Translations under genes and position numbers: made by a program | Source of the DNA: Saprospiraceae bacterium | GTDB taxonomy: Bacteria > Bacteroidota > Bacteroidia > Chitinophagales > Saprospiraceae | Assembly (NCBI GenBank): GCA_020629935.1 | Contig: JAHDCJ010000004.1 | Coordinates: forward strand, 51,055 to 95,549 | Direction of reading: 5' to 3' | DNA length: 44,495 bases | Notes under the pieces: model-generated | Seen by the model: the letters and a program-made list of their open reading frames with translations, nothing else | What the model was told of the DNA's origin: nothing | Database searches by the model: none | In this document: positions 1 through 7,900 of the stretch, piece after piece | How positions within the stretch are numbered: position 1 is the stretch's first letter | Layout of the letters: the number at the start of each line of letters is the position of its first letter

Positions 1-1710
1 GTTTCTGCACCGAATGTAGTTGGAGAAATTGGAGGTGGTAACACCGAGATTTCTGGTAGCTTTACTTCTCAAGAAGCGACGAACTTAGCGAATATTTTAG
101 AAATTGGAAAACTACCTGCTAAGCCTGAAATTATTAGTTCAGATGTAGTAGGACCAACTTTAGGAAAGAAAAACGTAACTCGAGGTATCACTTCTCTTGT
201 AGTTGGGGTATGTTTAGTCCTTATGTTTATGATCCTATACTATGGTTCAGGAGGTATCGTTTCTATCTTGGCTTTGTTTGCCAACTTATTCTTCATTATT
301 GGAGCTTTAGCATCTTGGGGAACAGTATTAACTTTCCCAGGTATTGCAGGTATCGTATTGACGATTGGTATGGCAGTAGATGCCAACGTGATCATCTTTG
401 AACGGATACGAGAGGAACTTCGAGATGGTAAAGCTATGGGAGCTGCAATCCGCGATGGATTTGGACACTCCTACTCTGCCATTGTCGATGCCAACGTAAC
501 GACCATCTTAACGGCATTTGTCTTGGCTTATTTCGGACAAGGACCAATTAAAGGTTTCGCTGTTGTTTTGATTATTGGTGTAGTTTGTTCTTTATTTACT
601 GCGGTTCTTTGTTCTCGTTTAATGATCGATTGGTGGACAGAAAAAGGTAAAGAAGTGAACTTCTTTACTAAAATCTTTAAAGATCCATTCGCTAATTTAA
701 ACATTGACTTTGTAGGAAAAGGCAAAACAATGATGACCATTTCTGGTGTAATCATTTTAGCTGGTTTGATTTCTTTCTTCACCCTAGGCTTTGAATTAGG
801 CGTAGATTTAAAAGGAGGAAGAACCTATACCATTGCGTTCCCACAAGCGGTAGACAATATTGATAATTTACGAACGGAATTGACTAAATCGCTTGGCGGA
901 GAAATGCCAGTTGTTAAGAATTTTGGAGGTAACAACCAAGTTCAAGTGACGACGAGTTATAAAATATCCGAGCGTTCAGAAACTATTGATGAAGAAATTA
1001 CATCTTTAGTTTATAATGGAGTCAATGCCTACACAGGCGGAAAGATTAATGATATAGAAGCCTTTAATGATACTTATCTACAAAGTTCGGTAAAAGTAGG
1101 ACCAACCATTGCGGATGATATTCGACAAAGTGCCTTTTATGCTACAATAGTGGCCTTGATATTTATCTTTGTATATATCTTGATTCGATTTAGGAAGTGG
1201 CAATATGGTATGGGAGCGATTGCAGCCTTATTCCATGATGTTTTAATCATCTTAACGCTATTTTCTTTATTCCATAAATTCCTCCCCTTCTCGTTGGAGA
1301 TTAACCAAGCATTCATTGCTGCGATATTAACGGTAGTTGGTTATTCGATCAATGATACGGTAGTTGTATTTGACCGGATTCGGGAATTCTTTAACACTTA
1401 TTCTACAGGAACGAAGTCGAAAAATGAGATTGTAAATATGGCGGTAAATGCGACCATATCTAGAACGATCATTACTTCATTAACGACTGCTTTCGTAGTA
1501 TTGATGTTATTTATTTTCGGTGGAGAAGTAATTCGAGGATTTGCTTTCGCTTTATTGGCAGGGGTAATCGTCGGAACCTACTCTTCTGTTTTCATTGCGA
1601 CACCAGTGGTCGTTTTCTTAACTAAAGAAACCGAGTTAAAACAAACAGGAGGAGCAAAGACAAGTACTGAAAAGAAAGGATATGTGAAAAAATCACAGCA
1701 AAGCGTTTAA
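1..1710 (+). CDS. secDF: Protein translocase subunit SecDF (fused), 5' truncated by the window
   Basis: The reading frame is open from base 1, so the real start lies left of the window. The first Met inside the window, near base 223, is internal. Bases 4-60 encode the end of the SecD periplasmic P1 domain (SAPNVVGEIGGG, then TEISG). SecD transmembrane helices follow, with the conserved DANVIIFERIREE at about 379-417. A junction near 650-730 leads into SecF, whose matching motif NDTVVVFDRIREF sits at about 1351-1389. SecDF is an inner-membrane, proton-driven accessory of the SecYEG translocon that pulls exported proteins outward. A single fused SecDF chain is common in Bacteroidota. The C-terminus is a short charged tail (KKGYVKKSQQSV). 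A hairpin at 1732-1765 probably ends the transcript. Confidence 0.96.
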   Translation, partial: VSAPNVVGEIGGGNTEISGSFTSQEATNLANILEIGKLPAKPEIISSDVVGPTLGKKNVTRGITSLVVGVCLVLMFMILYYGSGGIVSILALFANLFFIIGALASWGTVLTFPGIAGIVLTIGMAVDANVIIFERIREELRDGKAMGAAIRDGFGHSYSAIVDANVTTILTAFVLAYFGQGPIKGFAVVLIIGVVCSLFTAVLCSRLMIDWWTEKGKEVNFFTKIFKDPFANLNIDFVGKGKTMMTISGVIILAGLISFFTLGFELGVDLKGGRTYTIAFPQAVDNIDNLRTELTKSLGGEMPVVKNFGGNNQVQVTTSYKISERSETIDEEITSLVYNGVNAYTGGKINDIEAFNDTYLQSSVKVGPTIADDIRQSAFYATIVALIFIFVYILIRFRKWQYGMGAIAALFHDVLIILTLFSLFHKFLPFSLEINQAFIAAILTVVGYSINDTVVVFDRIREFFNTYSTGTKSKNEIVNMAVNATISRTIITSLTTAFVVLMLFIFGGEVIRGFAFALLAGVIVGTYSSVFIATPVVVFLTKETELKQTGGAKTSTEKKGYVKKSQQSV

Positions 1711-1731
1711 GCATTTGTTTGATTAAATAAA

Positions 1732-1765
1732 AGAAGCCCTGATTTTTTAAAAAGTCAGGGCTTCT
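1732..1765. terminator. Bidirectional terminator hairpin after secDF, overlapping a convergent gene
   Basis: Perfect 11-bp arms AGAAGCCCTGA and TCAGGGCTTCT flank a 12-nt loop. T-rich sequence lies on the right and A-rich sequence on the left, so it can work for both converging transcripts. The stop codon of the minus-strand gene at 1747 falls in the loop and its last codons form one arm. Confidence 0.8.
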
Positions 1766-2478
1766 CCTTTTATGAGCCAATGCCCATCAGAAGAAGTGTT
1801 CCATTCTTTTTCAAAAGTGATCTTTCCTTGGTTTGCCTCAAAGTCGTCTTGACTAAAAGTGAATGTTTCAAACCCAATGAGGGTATCTTTTTTGAGTAAG
1901 CTCCAAAAATTTTGTAGCAGTGATTGATTGCTGACTACGGCGTTCGTAACTTCGCGTTCAATTTTTTGAGCCATATGATCTGCTTGGCTTTTAAAATAAT
2001 TTAAGACAGAACCATCTACGTCCTTCAAGTCTACCATGCGAGGGTCAAAAGCTTCAATCATTTCATTTAAGCTTTCTTCTACCATTCGATTTAAAGTTTG
2101 ATGACCAGCCTCTACCCCTTCCAAAGAGACATTTTTCTTTTCCATTAGAATAACGATTAGGCCGCAATTTCCTGCCGCTTTCTTTTCGAAATGAGGAATG
2201 TGTAATGGAGTGAGTTTTGTACGCCAAAGCCCAATAGATTCGGGCACTTGAACTTCATTTGTAGAAGACAAATCTACATTACCTAAATTGCCATGGCTCC
2301 CTTCTGTAAAATGAAATTTAGCTTTTCCTTCTAACCTAAAATTGTCTTTTATAGTAAGGCAACTTCCATCTATTTTAAAGAAGATATTCCAAAGGTATGG
2401 TTTAGAATATTCTCGATTAATATCTTGATCTAATCGTTGAACTTCTTTTAATTTTATGGCTACACTTAAATCCTTCAT
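1747..2478 (-). CDS. Hypothetical cytosolic protein (243 aa)
   Basis: I do not recognise this family. The protein has no signal peptide and no membrane segment. It is mixed alpha/beta with a central acidic helical stretch around residues 115-185 (GVEAGHQTLNRMVEESLNEM and onward). It ends in a beta-rich segment rich in aromatic residues (FETFTFSQDDFE, EWNTSSDGHWLIKGEALTF). It is convergent with secDF, and the shared terminator hairpin overlaps its last codons. It is divergent from the lipoprotein gene at 2524 with only 45 bp between start codons. The gene is supported by a full-length open frame and plausible codon use; function is unknown. Confidence 0.75.
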   Translation of the reverse strand: MKDLSVAIKLKEVQRLDQDINREYSKPYLWNIFFKIDGSCLTIKDNFRLEGKAKFHFTEGSHGNLGNVDLSSTNEVQVPESIGLWRTKLTPLHIPHFEKKAAGNCGLIVILMEKKNVSLEGVEAGHQTLNRMVEESLNEMIEAFDPRMVDLKDVDGSVLNYFKSQADHMAQKIEREVTNAVVSNQSLLQNFWSLLKKDTLIGFETFTFSQDDFEANQGKITFEKEWNTSSDGHWLIKGEALTF

Positions 2479-2523
2479 GTGAAAATATTTTCGCTTTCAA
2501 TTCATTTTAACTAAATTACGAAT

Positions 2524-3678
2524 ATGAAATTAAAAATTGGATATTTTGTATTGATTGGGATGCTTTTTTTAGATTTCTCCTGTAATCTATTGATGAAAAA
2601 TCCAGTGCCCAAATTTCAGATTACCCTTAGTCCTGATTATGCCGAATGGATTCAAGATTTAAGTTTCGCCCCTTCAAATTCTCCCTTTAGTCTTGCATTA
2701 GAAACGATCAAAAATAATCATACCAATCCACCAATCGATCCTTTTGACGCCTTTCTAAACCAATATAAAAAAACATCGAATGCCATATCATTAAGTTCTT
2801 TTTTTGTAGATAACGACCAGTTAAATGGCTTAATTAATGAAACGCATAGCAATGAAGAAACCATTAAGCTATTGAAAACATTTAGAGAAGAGGAAGCATT
2901 GCTTACTTGTCAAAAATTAAGGGAGCGTTTTAAAAAATCAGAGAAAGATTTTTTAATGATTCGATGGGATGAAGCCGATCAAAAGATTAAAATTAGCTTG
3001 CCCTTTGAACCCGAAAAAGAGGAATTATCTCCTTTATTTAAACGGGCCAAATTGGAGATCTCTCCCCTATTTACACGTATGGAGATCATGCCTAAAATTC
3101 AAGAAGCCATTCAACAAATGAATATTGGAAATAAAGAGGAGATGTTGGAATTATTTAAAGAAGATCAAAATAGAATAGCCTCTGTTATTTGTATCGCCAC
3201 CATTGATCAACATAAAAAAATAAATACTTTTTTAAGTAATCGTTCTACCCAACAATTTTTACCTGTTCCTAGCAATTTCTATTGGAAAAAAAGTAAAAGT
3301 CCAATCAGTGAAGAGTTGATTTATGAATTATATTTTACCCGCGAAAATAGTAATGGATCATTTTATCCTCATGTAATTGACTCGGAAATTATAAGAGATC
3401 AATTTCAAAATGAGCAATTGATTATTACTTTTGATGAAGCAGGCGCCAAGAGATTTGGAACAATGACCAGTAGAAACTTAGATAAACAATTGGGATTATT
3501 AATCAACAAACAATTATTGTCTGCTCCAACAGTGATCCAAGCTATTCATGAAGGAAAAGTGGCTATTAGTGGAGGAGATTTACAACAAGACTTGAACACA
3601 TTTCACCATCTTTTATCCTTAGGACAATTGCCTTTTAGTTTTATGGATATAAAAGAAGAAAAGATCAAATTAAATTAA
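2524..3678 (+). CDS. Lipoprotein with a SecD P1-head-like domain
   Basis: The N-terminus is a lipoprotein signal peptide with a lipobox ending FSC (Cys20), so the protein is expected to be membrane-anchored outside the cytoplasm. Residues about 300-365 resemble the SecD P1 head. FDEAGAKRFG (from Phe303), LLSAPTVIQAI and KVAISGG align with SecD features, and the segment SAP..V...I..G...ISG..........L..G.LP can be read in both this protein and the SecDF tail at the start of this window. The SecD transmembrane part is absent. The middle (about 30-290) is not recognised and is rich in charged helices. tilS starts 5 bp downstream, so the two are probably co-transcribed. The role is unknown; an accessory envelope or secretion role is only an inference from the domain. 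Confidence 0.85.
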   Translation: MKLKIGYFVLIGMLFLDFSCNLLMKNPVPKFQITLSPDYAEWIQDLSFAPSNSPFSLALETIKNNHTNPPIDPFDAFLNQYKKTSNAISLSSFFVDNDQLNGLINETHSNEETIKLLKTFREEEALLTCQKLRERFKKSEKDFLMIRWDEADQKIKISLPFEPEKEELSPLFKRAKLEISPLFTRMEIMPKIQEAIQQMNIGNKEEMLELFKEDQNRIASVICIATIDQHKKINTFLSNRSTQQFLPVPSNFYWKKSKSPISEELIYELYFTRENSNGSFYPHVIDSEIIRDQFQNEQLIITFDEAGAKRFGTMTSRNLDKQLGLLINKQLLSAPTVIQAIHEGKVAISGGDLQQDLNTFHHLLSLGQLPFSFMDIKEEKIKLN

Positions 3679-3683
3679 AGCTT

Positions 3684-5021
3684 ATGCTACAAGATTTTAT
3701 CAGTTATTTGACCAAAAATATTGGTATCCAACGTGATCAAAAAATATTACTTGCCGTAAGTGGAGGAATTGACTCTGTAGTGATGGCTCACTTATTTTAC
3801 CAAGCGCATTGGAATTTTGGTATTGCCCATTGCAATTTTAAGCTTCGTGGAGCGGATGCCGATGCGGATGAAGCTTTTGTCAAAAAATTAGCGCAGGATA
3901 TGGAAGTCGACTTTCATGTAGAATCTTTTGAGTTAGCAAAGATTGCTAATGAGCAAAAGCGGTCTATTCAAGAAATGGCTAGAGATTTAAGATATGATTG
4001 GTTTAATACCTTGCAAGATGAAGAAGGCTATACCTATACCGCCACTGCCCATCAGTTAAACGATATTGCAGAGACATTGATTTATAATTTATCTAAAGGC
4101 TGTGGCATCGCAGGATTACATGGCATTCCAATGGTTAATAATCGGATTATTCGTCCAATGCTATTTGCCAAAAGAGACCGTATTGTACAATTTGCCGATA
4201 AGGCAGCCATCTCTTATCGAGAAGATGCGAGCAATTCGAGCACAAAGTATGACCGTAACCGAATTCGAAAAAATGTAATTCCAGAATTAAAGGAGATTAA
4301 TCCAGCTTTTGAAGAAACGATTTGGGCAAATGTACATCGTTTTAAAGAAATTGAATGGTTGTATGATTATGCCATTCAGCAGTTGAAAAAAGATTTGGTG
4401 CAAATAAAGAATAATCAGATGTTTATTCATTCGGCACGGCTCCAAGTGATCCCTTCAAAAATCAGTCTGTTGTTTGAATGGTTAAAACCCTATGGATTTC
4501 ATAATGATCAAGTAGCCCAAATAGCAGAAAGCCTAGGCAAGCATAGTGGGAAACAATTTTACTCTAAAGATTATCGAGTGATCAAAGATAGAGACTATTT
4601 AATTTTATCGAAAAGATCAACAGATGATGAGCAGGCAAGTACCTTTGAAATTATTGGAGAAACTCAATCATTCAATATGCCGCATGGTACATTGATAAGT
4701 AAAGTATCTGAGGCAAAATCTGTACACATTCATTTTGATCGAACTTTAGCTTATTTAGATTTTGATAAATTGAATTTTCCTTTGACCCTTAGGCATTGGA
4801 AGCAAGGTGACCAGTTTCATCCTTTTGGTATGGAAGGAAAAAGGCAAAAGATAAGTGATTACTTTACCAATCAGAAATTGAGTCTTTTGGAAAAAGAGAA
4901 GGTTTGGTTGCTTTGTTCTGGTGAGGATATTTGTTGGGTTGTGGGTTATCGAATAGACGAGCGATTTAAGATAACAGATCAAACGGAAAAAGTATTTGAG
5001 ATGGAATGGCAATGGATATAA
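3684..5021 (+). CDS. tilS: tRNA(Ile)-lysidine synthase TilS
   Basis: This enzyme ligates lysine to C34 of the tRNA-Ile CAU anticodon using ATP, converting its specificity from Met to Ile. It is normally essential. The PP-loop ATP-binding motif SGGIDS is at residues 26-31, followed by the family's usual ATP-pyrophosphatase core (HCNFKLRG, ATAHQLNDIAETLIYNL, REDASN, DRNRIRKNVIPEL). The C-terminal TilS_C domain occupies about residues 360-445 (LRHWKQGDQFHPFGM, KISDYF). The length of 445 aa is normal. The gene follows the SecD-like lipoprotein by 5 bp. Residues 366-445, the stop codon and the terminator are repeated exactly at 6887-7165, but this copy is intact. Confidence 0.97.
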   Translation: MLQDFISYLTKNIGIQRDQKILLAVSGGIDSVVMAHLFYQAHWNFGIAHCNFKLRGADADADEAFVKKLAQDMEVDFHVESFELAKIANEQKRSIQEMARDLRYDWFNTLQDEEGYTYTATAHQLNDIAETLIYNLSKGCGIAGLHGIPMVNNRIIRPMLFAKRDRIVQFADKAAISYREDASNSSTKYDRNRIRKNVIPELKEINPAFEETIWANVHRFKEIEWLYDYAIQQLKKDLVQIKNNQMFIHSARLQVIPSKISLLFEWLKPYGFHNDQVAQIAESLGKHSGKQFYSKDYRVIKDRDYLILSKRSTDDEQASTFEIIGETQSFNMPHGTLISKVSEAKSVHIHFDRTLAYLDFDKLNFPLTLRHWKQGDQFHPFGMEGKRQKISDYFTNQKLSLLEKEKVWLLCSGEDICWVVGYRIDERFKITDQTEKVFEMEWQWI

Positions 5022-5057
5022 AAAAAAAGCGTCTACTGATTAGTAAACGCTTTTCAT
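4779..5057 (+). repeat. 279-bp direct repeat, copy 1 (tilS 3' end plus terminator)
   Basis: By eye this is base-for-base identical to 6887-7165 (offset 2,108). It runs from codon 366 of tilS through the stop codon and the terminator hairpin. Identity ends on the left at T versus G and on the right at A versus T. The two copies are in the same orientation and enclose a T9SS gene and an IS remnant. Confidence 0.95.
5025..5054. terminator. Terminator of tilS and the convergent T9SS gene
   Basis: AAAAGCGT and ACGCTTTT form the outer stem, with an inner TACT/AGTA pairing and a short loop. A-runs on the left and T-runs on the right suit both strands. The same hairpin exists in the second repeat copy. 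Confidence 0.75.
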
Positions 5058-5097
5058 ATTTTGTTTGAAATGATTTAACAATTCAATATTTTCATTT

Positions 5098-6324
5098 TTA
5101 TAATTTCACAAATTTCATCGCTTTAGAATACCAATCTTTTCCTTTGATTTGGATGAAGTAAGTTCCTGAATTCAGTTTTTCTGATTTATATTCTAAGTAA
5201 TTCTCTCCAACCAAAACATCTATAGATCGAAGTTCGATTATTTCTCCTAGAATATTAGAAATTACTAAATCAGCTTCACCTTCATTTTTTGAATTAAAAA
5301 ATTCAATGTTTAAAGACTGTGAAGATTTTAATGGATTAGGGTATATTTGAGTAATCACATTTACTCTTCCTAACATTCCACAATATGGAGAGACAAGTAA
5401 AAGATCTGCGAAAAAAGTCTGATTACCAAAAATATCAACTAATATTAATTCATAAAAGTTTTTAGGTCCATCTACTAAATCCTTAAATTTATATTGTACT
5501 GGGTCATCTGAATTTCCTGCTGCAGGAATAATCCCAATTGTTGTTGTATTACCCAAAAGTGAAGTTTTTTGAAGAATAAAATGACTGGTATTGGTTTCAG
5601 TTTCAGTCATCCATTTCAAATAATTTAAGCATAGATTTGAGCTTCCAATAAAAGTTTGTGGAGCTGGCAATGTTGGGCAAGCTGAATCTGAGCAATAAGA
5701 AAAATCAAATTGTTCTACAACGTTCACAGGTACTGGGCTTGGATCAAAAGGATTCGAATTAACCCTAAAAATTTTGGTTGAAGGAAAATCGTTTGCCCCA
5801 TTCCAATTAAATTTAAAACATATTGATGGATCACTTAAAGTCACTCTAATTGTACCAATAGAATTCCATTCACCTGGTTGTAAACATACACCATTACCAG
5901 AAATATCTATATTATAACTCACCAAATTACTATCAGAACTTCGTAAGGTATGAGGATCGATAATTGAAGTTTGGCCACAATTATCAATCCAAATTCCTGA
6001 GCTTCCAGATGACCCAGAATTACTAAATAATGTAAAATCTTTAATCCAAATTGGAGCTGAATTTGGATTCAAATTTCCACTAAAAATATTCGGCATTGGA
6101 TCTACGCTTCCATTTAAAGGATAAGTCCACCTTAAATTTGCCTTTAGAAAATCAAAAGAAGGAGAACCTGGTGCCGCTCTAACCTGAACATCTAACAATA
6201 ATTCGTTGGTGGTACAATCAAGATCAATAACCTCAAAACGAGTTTCTGCTCTAGGCTCCTGAGCGTATGTGATTGATGTAAATAAAAGACAAAGGAATAA
6301 AATGTAAAATTGATGATTTCTCAT
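5098..6324 (-). CDS. Secreted protein with a T9SS type A sorting domain (408 aa)
   Basis: The N-terminus has a Sec signal peptide ending about residue 21 (FLCLLFTSITYAQ). The C-terminal ~80 residues are a type A T9SS sorting domain: a YPNPL motif, then a beta-sandwich with NILGE and the closing LNSGTYFIQIKG...KFVKL. The protein is therefore predicted to cross the outer membrane by the type IX system and be attached to or released from the surface. The middle (about 25-330) is a beta-rich segment without a family I can name; cysteines and Gly/Ser patches suggest an extracellular fold. The gene lies between the two 279-bp tilS repeats, so it may have arrived with the rearrangement. Nothing in it indicates a ligand or enzyme activity. 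Confidence 0.9.
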   Translation of the reverse strand: MRNHQFYILFLCLLFTSITYAQEPRAETRFEVIDLDCTTNELLLDVQVRAAPGSPSFDFLKANLRWTYPLNGSVDPMPNIFSGNLNPNSAPIWIKDFTLFSNSGSSGSSGIWIDNCGQTSIIDPHTLRSSDSNLVSYNIDISGNGVCLQPGEWNSIGTIRVTLSDPSICFKFNWNGANDFPSTKIFRVNSNPFDPSPVPVNVVEQFDFSYCSDSACPTLPAPQTFIGSSNLCLNYLKWMTETETNTSHFILQKTSLLGNTTTIGIIPAAGNSDDPVQYKFKDLVDGPKNFYELILVDIFGNQTFFADLLLVSPYCGMLGRVNVITQIYPNPLKSSQSLNIEFFNSKNEGEADLVISNILGEIIELRSIDVLVGENYLEYKSEKLNSGTYFIQIKGKDWYSKAMKFVKL

Positions 6325-6688
6325 AGTTATAAATAATTAATTACCAGAATAACCTGGAATGATAAAATAAGGTGATTTTATTATTGGAAATTGACTATCC
6401 AAATAAAAGCGAATTTTTATCTATTATAACTACATGTGAGGGACATAGTATTTGATTTCTATGGACCAAAGCTAACAAAATAAAGTTGCAAAATCAAGTG
6501 GGTAAACAACTTAGTAATTAACATTATATTATCAAATGATAGACTATAGATAGTTGTTTTTTTAAAATAAAAAATGTTTAATCAGTATACGTATTGTTTT
6601 ATAATAGATTATATAATTTCATTATTCATATTTCAATTCGTGTTATGCTCTAAGTCATCAATTATAATTTTTTATTTTTCAAAAAAAA
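6325..6688. other. AT-rich gap without a recognisable gene
   Basis: About 360 bases upstream of the T9SS gene's start, very AT-rich, with stops in all frames and no convincing RNA or repeat. It presumably holds the T9SS gene's promoter, though I see no clear TTTG/TAnnTTTG pair. Confidence 0.6.
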
Positions 6689-6886
6689 GAGGCTATCTCA
6701 TATAGCGGCAATCTTTTTTTGTATAAAAAATTAAAAAAAGAATTATAAATTTCGTATTTCATATAATGAAAATCCCTAGTTTCAAGCCTTTTTAATCCTC
6801 ATTAAATAAGCCTTCTCCCACCAAGTTTGGAGGATTTTATCCACTCGAATCATGTAGTTCGTTTGATACAACAGATAGTAGATGAG
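6689..6886 (+). mobile_element. Left-end remnant of an IS1182-type insertion sequence
   Basis: GAGGCTATCTCA at 6689-6700 looks like the terminal inverted repeat of IS1182-type elements, which I recall as GAGGCTGTCTCA-like in Bacteroidota. It is followed about 65 bp later by a transposase start at 6766 and N-terminal codons characteristic of the family. The element stops abruptly at 6886, where the duplicated tilS sequence begins. No right end or catalytic domain is present in the window. The family assignment is from memory of the motif and terminal repeat, not a search. Confidence 0.65.
6766..6886 (+). pseudogene. Broken N-terminus of an IS1182-family transposase
   Basis: ATG at 6766 encodes MKIPSFKPF and then meets a stop at 6793. 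Dropping one T of the T-run at 6789-6793 restores the frame as NPH, then TAA at 6803 (one change from CAA, Gln). After that come LLPPSLEDFI and NHVVRLIQQIVDE, which match the typical start of IS1182-type transposases (LLPPSLE...I..NH.VR.....D). There is therefore at least one frameshift and one nonsense change, and everything past about residue 40 is missing. It is non-functional. Confidence 0.7.
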
Positions 6887-7129
6887 CCTTTGACCCTTAG
6901 GCATTGGAAGCAAGGTGACCAGTTTCATCCTTTTGGTATGGAAGGAAAAAGGCAAAAGATAAGTGATTACTTTACCAATCAGAAATTGAGTCTTTTGGAA
7001 AAAGAGAAGGTTTGGTTGCTTTGTTCTGGTGAGGATATTTGTTGGGTTGTGGGTTATCGAATAGACGAGCGATTTAAGATAACAGATCAAACGGAAAAAG
7101 TATTTGAGATGGAATGGCAATGGATATAA
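6887..7129 (+). pseudogene. Detached copy of the tilS C-terminal domain
   Basis: This encodes the last 80 residues of TilS (from Pro366) and the stop codon, identical to the intact gene. It is fused in frame, apparently by chance, to the transposase remnant, giving a 100-codon open frame from a TTG at 6827. It lacks the PP-loop catalytic domain and cannot be an active TilS. Exact identity implies a recent duplication or ongoing gene conversion. Confidence 0.9.
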
Positions 7130-7132
7130 AAA

Positions 7133-7162
7133 AAAAGCGTCTACTGATTAGTAAACGCTTTT
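7133..7162. terminator. Duplicated terminator hairpin
   Basis: Copy of the tilS terminator inside the repeat. It now sits 20 bp beyond the stop of the minus-strand lipoprotein gene and can serve it. Confidence 0.7.
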
Positions 7163-7181
7163 CATTTCTTTCATTAAAGTC

Positions 7182-7790
7182 TTATCGCTCTTCAATATAC
7201 CCTCGTATATTCCAATTGATATTAATGGCGCCTCCAGTCCGTGTACTGAGTGTTGCCCATTGTCCATCATTCGCATCCCAAGTCAAATCGCCATTGGTTA
7301 CTGTTGGCCCTGGATCACATCCCATTGTTCGTTGTTCTTCAGGATGCGAGAATTTTACACTTAGCCAAAGATCTTCTTCTCCGTTTATCGTTATAGGGTT
7401 TGCCAGCACGTGTGTATTCCAGGCATTTGCATTGATTTGGCTCAATAGATCTACTTGATAAAGCACAGAATCTGGTGTACTGAATCCACTTCCTTTGTAA
7501 ATAAATAATTCACAATTAGAAGGTAAATCTTGAATATAAAAACTTACTTCTTTTAATTGGTCTCCGTTGAAGGCAGCCATTCTAGAAGCTAGAAACCGAA
7601 CGGCTGCTTCGTAGGTATTACCGGGTAAAGAAGGAGCCGATTGATTAGGGCCATCGACATTAAGTTCCGTTAATTGATCTTCAGGTGGATCTTTTTTGCA
7701 AGCGGAAAAAGTCAGGGTGGTTCCGAGTAGACAGATGGCCAATAACATAGGCCATGGTCGTTTTTTAGTAAGTTGAATATTTTTTTTCAT
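7182..7790 (-). CDS. Hypothetical lipoprotein with a beta-sandwich-like domain (202 aa)
   Basis: The N-terminus is basic, then hydrophobic, with a lipobox ending FSAC (Cys31) followed by KKDPPEDQ. This indicates a lipid-anchored envelope protein. Residues about 55-200 alternate short beta strands (EVSFYIQDLP, CELFIYKG, LYQVDLL, ITINGEEDLWLSVKF) in the style of the secreted beta-sandwich domains common in Bacteroidota extracellular proteins. I cannot name the family. It ends near the duplicated tilS terminator. A weak promoter candidate lies at 7805-7834. No catalytic motif is evident. Confidence 0.8.
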   Translation of the reverse strand: MKKNIQLTKKRPWPMLLAICLLGTTLTFSACKKDPPEDQLTELNVDGPNQSAPSLPGNTYEAAVRFLASRMAAFNGDQLKEVSFYIQDLPSNCELFIYKGSGFSTPDSVLYQVDLLSQINANAWNTHVLANPITINGEEDLWLSVKFSHPEEQRTMGCDPGPTVTNGDLTWDANDGQWATLSTRTGGAININWNIRGYIEER

Positions 7791-7804
7791 CGTCTAAAAT
7801 TTTA

Positions 7805-7834
7805 TAAAGTTAAGGTTATTACAATAAATACAAG
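7805..7834 (-). promoter_or_regulatory. Possible promoter of the lipoprotein gene
   Basis: On the minus strand, CTTG (7834-7831) and TAACTTTA (7812-7805) are spaced 18 nt apart, each one base off the Bacteroidota consensus. The implied leader is very short, so this is tentative. Confidence 0.3.
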
Positions 7835-7850
7835 AACCATACCTTAAACA

Positions 7851-7882
7851 AAAAAAGCTACTCGATATCGAGTAGCTTTTTT
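7851..7882 (-). terminator. Terminator of the Lrp/AsnC gene
   Basis: A perfect 32-bp palindrome centred on CGATATCG between A-runs and T-runs, 18 bp past the regulator's stop codon. On the minus strand it is a GC-containing stem followed by a U-run. Confidence 0.85.
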
Positions 7883-7900
7883 TGTTTTTTTCAATTTTTC

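Larger units (their letters stand above)
6887..7165 (+). repeat. 279-bp direct repeat, copy 2
   Basis: Second copy of the tilS tail and terminator, identical to 4779-5057. The left boundary abuts the IS remnant; the right boundary leads into the lipoprotein gene at 7182. Recombination between the copies would delete 2,108 bp (T9SS gene plus IS remnant) and leave tilS intact. Confidence 0.95.

Noticed and set aside
4755-5012. Minus-strand open frame repeated at 6782-7120
   Set aside because: It is the antisense of the tilS C-terminal codons. The repeat in both places follows from the duplication, not from a conserved antisense gene.
6827-7129. A 100-codon plus-strand open frame that looks like a small gene
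   Set aside because: It is a chance in-frame fusion of a transposase remnant to the duplicated tilS tail. It starts only at a TTG, and its upstream frame has a stop at 6803.
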